17,864 nt of DNA from Bacteroidota bacterium (GTDB lineage Bacteria; Bacteroidota; Ignavibacteria; Ignavibacteriales; Melioribacteraceae), in assembly GCA_023447335.1 (NCBI GenBank), contig JAEXOD010000113.1, forward strand, positions 1-17,864, given 5' to 3'. The notes below the pieces were generated by a model. That model was not told where the DNA came from and made no database searches. It was given only the letters and a program-made list of their open reading frames with translations. The position numbers and the translations under genes were made by a program. Numbering within the stretch: the first letter of the stretch is position 1; every line of letters begins with the position of its first letter. Shown here one piece after another: positions 16,229 to 17,864 of the stretch.

Positions 16229-16447
16229 ATGGATTTCGCATATTTAGCAGCAGGTTTTGGAGCAGCATTAACAGTTATAGGCGGTGCATTCGGTATCGGT
16301 AAATTAGCAAGTTCTGCAATGGAAGCTAGCGGAAGACAGCCGGAAGCTGCGGGAGATATTAGAACATCAATGATTATTGCAGCAGCTCTTATTGAAGGTA
16401 TCTCACTGTTTGCATTGGTTATCTGTATTCTTTTAGCTTTAAAATAA
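16229..16447 (+). CDS. atpE: ATP synthase Fo subunit c
   Basis: This is a 72-residue, two-helix subunit whose oligomer forms the rotor ring. The polar loop R36-Q37-P38 and the ion-binding carboxylate E56 (in AALIEGISLF) are intact. The glycine-rich first helix (GGAFGIGKLASSA) packs the ring. Na+-type rings such as that of Ilyobacter have Gln 13 residues before the loop Arg plus Ser-Thr and Tyr near the Glu. Here those positions are I23, G57-I58 and F61, so H+ coupling is inferred. The ribosome site GGAGG (16218-16222), 6 bases from the start, is the strongest in the window, matching the high copy number of c in the complex. Confidence 0.96.
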   Translation: MDFAYLAAGFGAALTVIGGAFGIGKLASSAMEASGRQPEAAGDIRTSMIIAAALIEGISLFALVICILLALK

Positions 16448-16472
16448 TTAAATTATAACATAAGGCAAACAC

Positions 16473-17015
16473 ATGGCAGGAAAAATTTATCTTGCATTAT
16501 TACTTTCCGGCGGCGAAGCCCCCGGTAGCCCTTTAGACGTTAATCCGGGTTTAATTATTTGGACAACAGTAACCTTTATAATTTTGCTGTTGATTCTAAG
16601 AAAAGTTGCTTGGAAACCTATTTTAGAAAGTTTATCTGCTCGTGAAAATTCGATTTCCGAAGCTTTGCAAAAAGCGGAAAAGGCAAGAAAAGATGCTGAA
16701 GAAATTGTAGCTAACAACAAAGCAAATTTAGCAAAATACGAAGAAGAGGCTAAGATGGTAATATCAGAAGCCCGTATTTATGCCGAAAAGCTAAAAACAG
16801 AAGCGGAAGAAAAAAGTAAAGCGGAAGCTAAACGTCTAATTGAAGAAGCTAAACAAGAAATTGAAAGAAAACAACAAGAATCTTTTAATATGTTAAAAGC
16901 TCAGGTTGCAGAAATAGCTATAAGTGCTGCGGAAAAAATAATAAAACAGGACTTAGACAAAGAGAAACATACCCAAATAGTAAACAGGTATATTGACGAA
17001 TTATCGAATAATTAA
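16473..17015 (+). CDS. atpF: ATP synthase Fo subunit b
   Basis: This is the 180-residue peripheral-stalk subunit. A short N-tail with a glycine-rich stretch precedes one transmembrane helix (about 27-45, with VTFIILLLILRKVAW). The WKPILESLSARE motif follows, then a long charged coiled coil (about 50-150, KAEKARKDAEEI and repeats) that dimerises and reaches F1. The C-terminus (AAEKIIKQDLDKEKH) contacts subunit delta. AAGG (16462-16465) lies 7 bases before the start. A single b gene is seen here, with no b' paralogue in the window. Confidence 0.95.
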   Translation: MAGKIYLALLLSGGEAPGSPLDVNPGLIIWTTVTFIILLLILRKVAWKPILESLSARENSISEALQKAEKARKDAEEIVANNKANLAKYEEEAKMVISEARIYAEKLKTEAEEKSKAEAKRLIEEAKQEIERKQQESFNMLKAQVAEIAISAAEKIIKQDLDKEKHTQIVNRYIDELSNN

Positions 17016-17017
17016 AT

Positions 17018-17572
17018 ATGAGTGATTTTAACGTTTCAACACGATATGCCAACGCTCTTTTAGCAATTGCATTAGAGACGAATCAATTTGACGCAATTTC
17101 TGCCGATGTTGATTATATTCTTAATGCTTTTACTCAAGTTAAAGAGTTAAGGGTGGCAATTAATAGTCCCGTTATTAAATTAGAAAAGAAAACTCAAATA
17201 ATAGAAGTAATTTTTAAAGAAAAAATTAATTCTAAAACTTTTGAATTTTTGGTTTTTATCCTTAATAAAAATAGGGCTACACTTTTAATTTCTATTTTAA
17301 AACGTTATTGTCAGTTACGTGATAATAAAAAAGGAATTGCAAGTATTAATGTTAAAGTTGCTTATGATATATCTGCTGATCAGCAAGTAAAACTTAAAAA
17401 TAAGTTGGCAGAAATAACCAAAAAACAAGTTACCCTAAATTTCCATAAAGATGAATCAATTATTGGCGGTTTTGTTGCCAGACATGGTGATACGGTTTAT
17501 GACGCATCAATTAAACATAGTTTGGAACAGCTAAAAAAGCAATTCATAAATGGGGAAATTGGACTAAATTAA
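17018..17572 (+). CDS. atpH: ATP synthase F1 subunit delta
   Basis: This is the 184-residue OSCP/delta subunit that ties the b stalk to the top of F1. The N-terminal helical domain begins STRYANALLAIALE, the family's starting signature. The middle carries LVFILNKNRATLLISIL. The C-terminal part ends with the conserved block DESIIGGFVARHGDTVYDASIKHSLEQLK. Length is normal. It starts 2 bases after the atpF stop with no clear ribosome site, so coupling to atpF is likely. Confidence 0.95.
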   Translation: MSDFNVSTRYANALLAIALETNQFDAISADVDYILNAFTQVKELRVAINSPVIKLEKKTQIIEVIFKEKINSKTFEFLVFILNKNRATLLISILKRYCQLRDNKKGIASINVKVAYDISADQQVKLKNKLAEITKKQVTLNFHKDESIIGGFVARHGDTVYDASIKHSLEQLKKQFINGEIGLN

Positions 17573-17591
17573 ACACAATCAGGAAAATAAA

Positions 17592-17864
17592 ATGGCAGAA
17601 GTAAGACCTGACGAAGTAACCGAGATATTACGTAAACAATTATCAGGCTTCGAAAACGAGATAGATATATATGAAGTCGGCACTGTTTTGCAGGTTGGTG
17701 ACGGTATTGCGCGAGTTTACGGCTTAAGTAAAGTAATGGCAACCGAATTAATAGAATTCCCCAACGGTGTGGTAGGAATGGTGTTAAACTTGGAAGAAGA
17801 CAGCGTCGGTTGTGTACTTTTTGGTGAAAGTTCTTTAATTAAAGAAGGTGCCAAAGTAAAACGT
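17592..17864 (+). CDS. atpA: ATP synthase F1 subunit alpha, 5' part only
   Basis: These are the first 91 codons of subunit alpha, cut by the window edge. MAEVRPDEVTEILRKQLSGF is followed by the N-terminal beta-barrel signature VGTVLQVGDGIARVYGL and EFPNGVVGMVLNLEEDSVG. The Walker A region would lie beyond the end. AGGA (17581-17584) sits 7 bases before ATG 17592. The order a-c-b-delta-alpha predicts atpG next. Whether atpD and atpC follow or lie elsewhere, as in green sulfur bacteria, cannot be seen. Confidence 0.95.
   Translation, partial: MAEVRPDEVTEILRKQLSGFENEIDIYEVGTVLQVGDGIARVYGLSKVMATELIEFPNGVVGMVLNLEEDSVGCVLFGESSLIKEGAKVKR

Noticed and set aside
1..17864. CRISPR array, mobile element, defence system, tRNA or rRNA
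   Set aside because: I saw no regularly spaced repeats, transposase or integrase motifs, or cloverleaf candidates; nearly all sequence is accounted for by co-directional genes.

Overview
This AT-rich, gene-dense window carries every gene on the + strand. It most likely comes from an Ignavibacteria-like member of the Bacteroidota/Chlorobi (FCB) group. The evidence is type IX secretion (T9SS) type A sorting domains, including a textbook NYPNPFNPTT-type C-terminus; a CarboxypepD_reg-like/TonB receptor; a PorV/PorQ-family barrel; GWxTD-domain proteins; and an ATP synthase cluster headed by atpZ and atpI. The lineage is inferred from protein families, not from a marker gene.

Region A (1-1092) holds the 3' end of a secreted, BNR/Asp-box-containing T9SS cargo protein, closed by a strong intrinsic terminator. 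Region B (about 1118-8709) looks like one outer-membrane/secretion transcription unit: a sigma70-like promoter, a TonB-dependent receptor, an 1173-residue T9SS cargo protein with EF-hand-like loops, an intergenic hairpin, a PorV/PorQ-family barrel, then a very strong terminator. Region C (8666-11614) holds two tandem GWxTD-domain exported proteins of unknown function, about 455 residues each, separated by a 146-base gap with a candidate promoter and two imperfect hairpins.

Region D (11617-14732) is a tightly packed envelope set: a LpxL/HtrB-type acyltransferase, a WaaF-type heptosyltransferase, a membrane-anchored M23 peptidase and a bactofilin. Region E (14733 to the end) follows with no gap and is the F1Fo ATP synthase operon: atpZ, atpI-like, atpB, atpE, atpF, atpH and the first 91 codons of atpA. 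I see no terminator between 10250 and 17864, and most junctions abut or overlap, so envelope assembly genes and ATP synthase may be co-transcribed.

The genes fit a common theme. LPS lipid and core synthesis, peptidoglycan remodelling and the bactofilin scaffold build the envelope; the receptor, cargo and PorV set decorates and feeds it; ATP synthase powers the cell. I found no CRISPR array, tRNA, rRNA, insertion sequence, integrase or known defence system. The least understood parts are the GWxTD pair and the receptor/cargo/PorV module. No gene-free stretch exceeds 300 bases.
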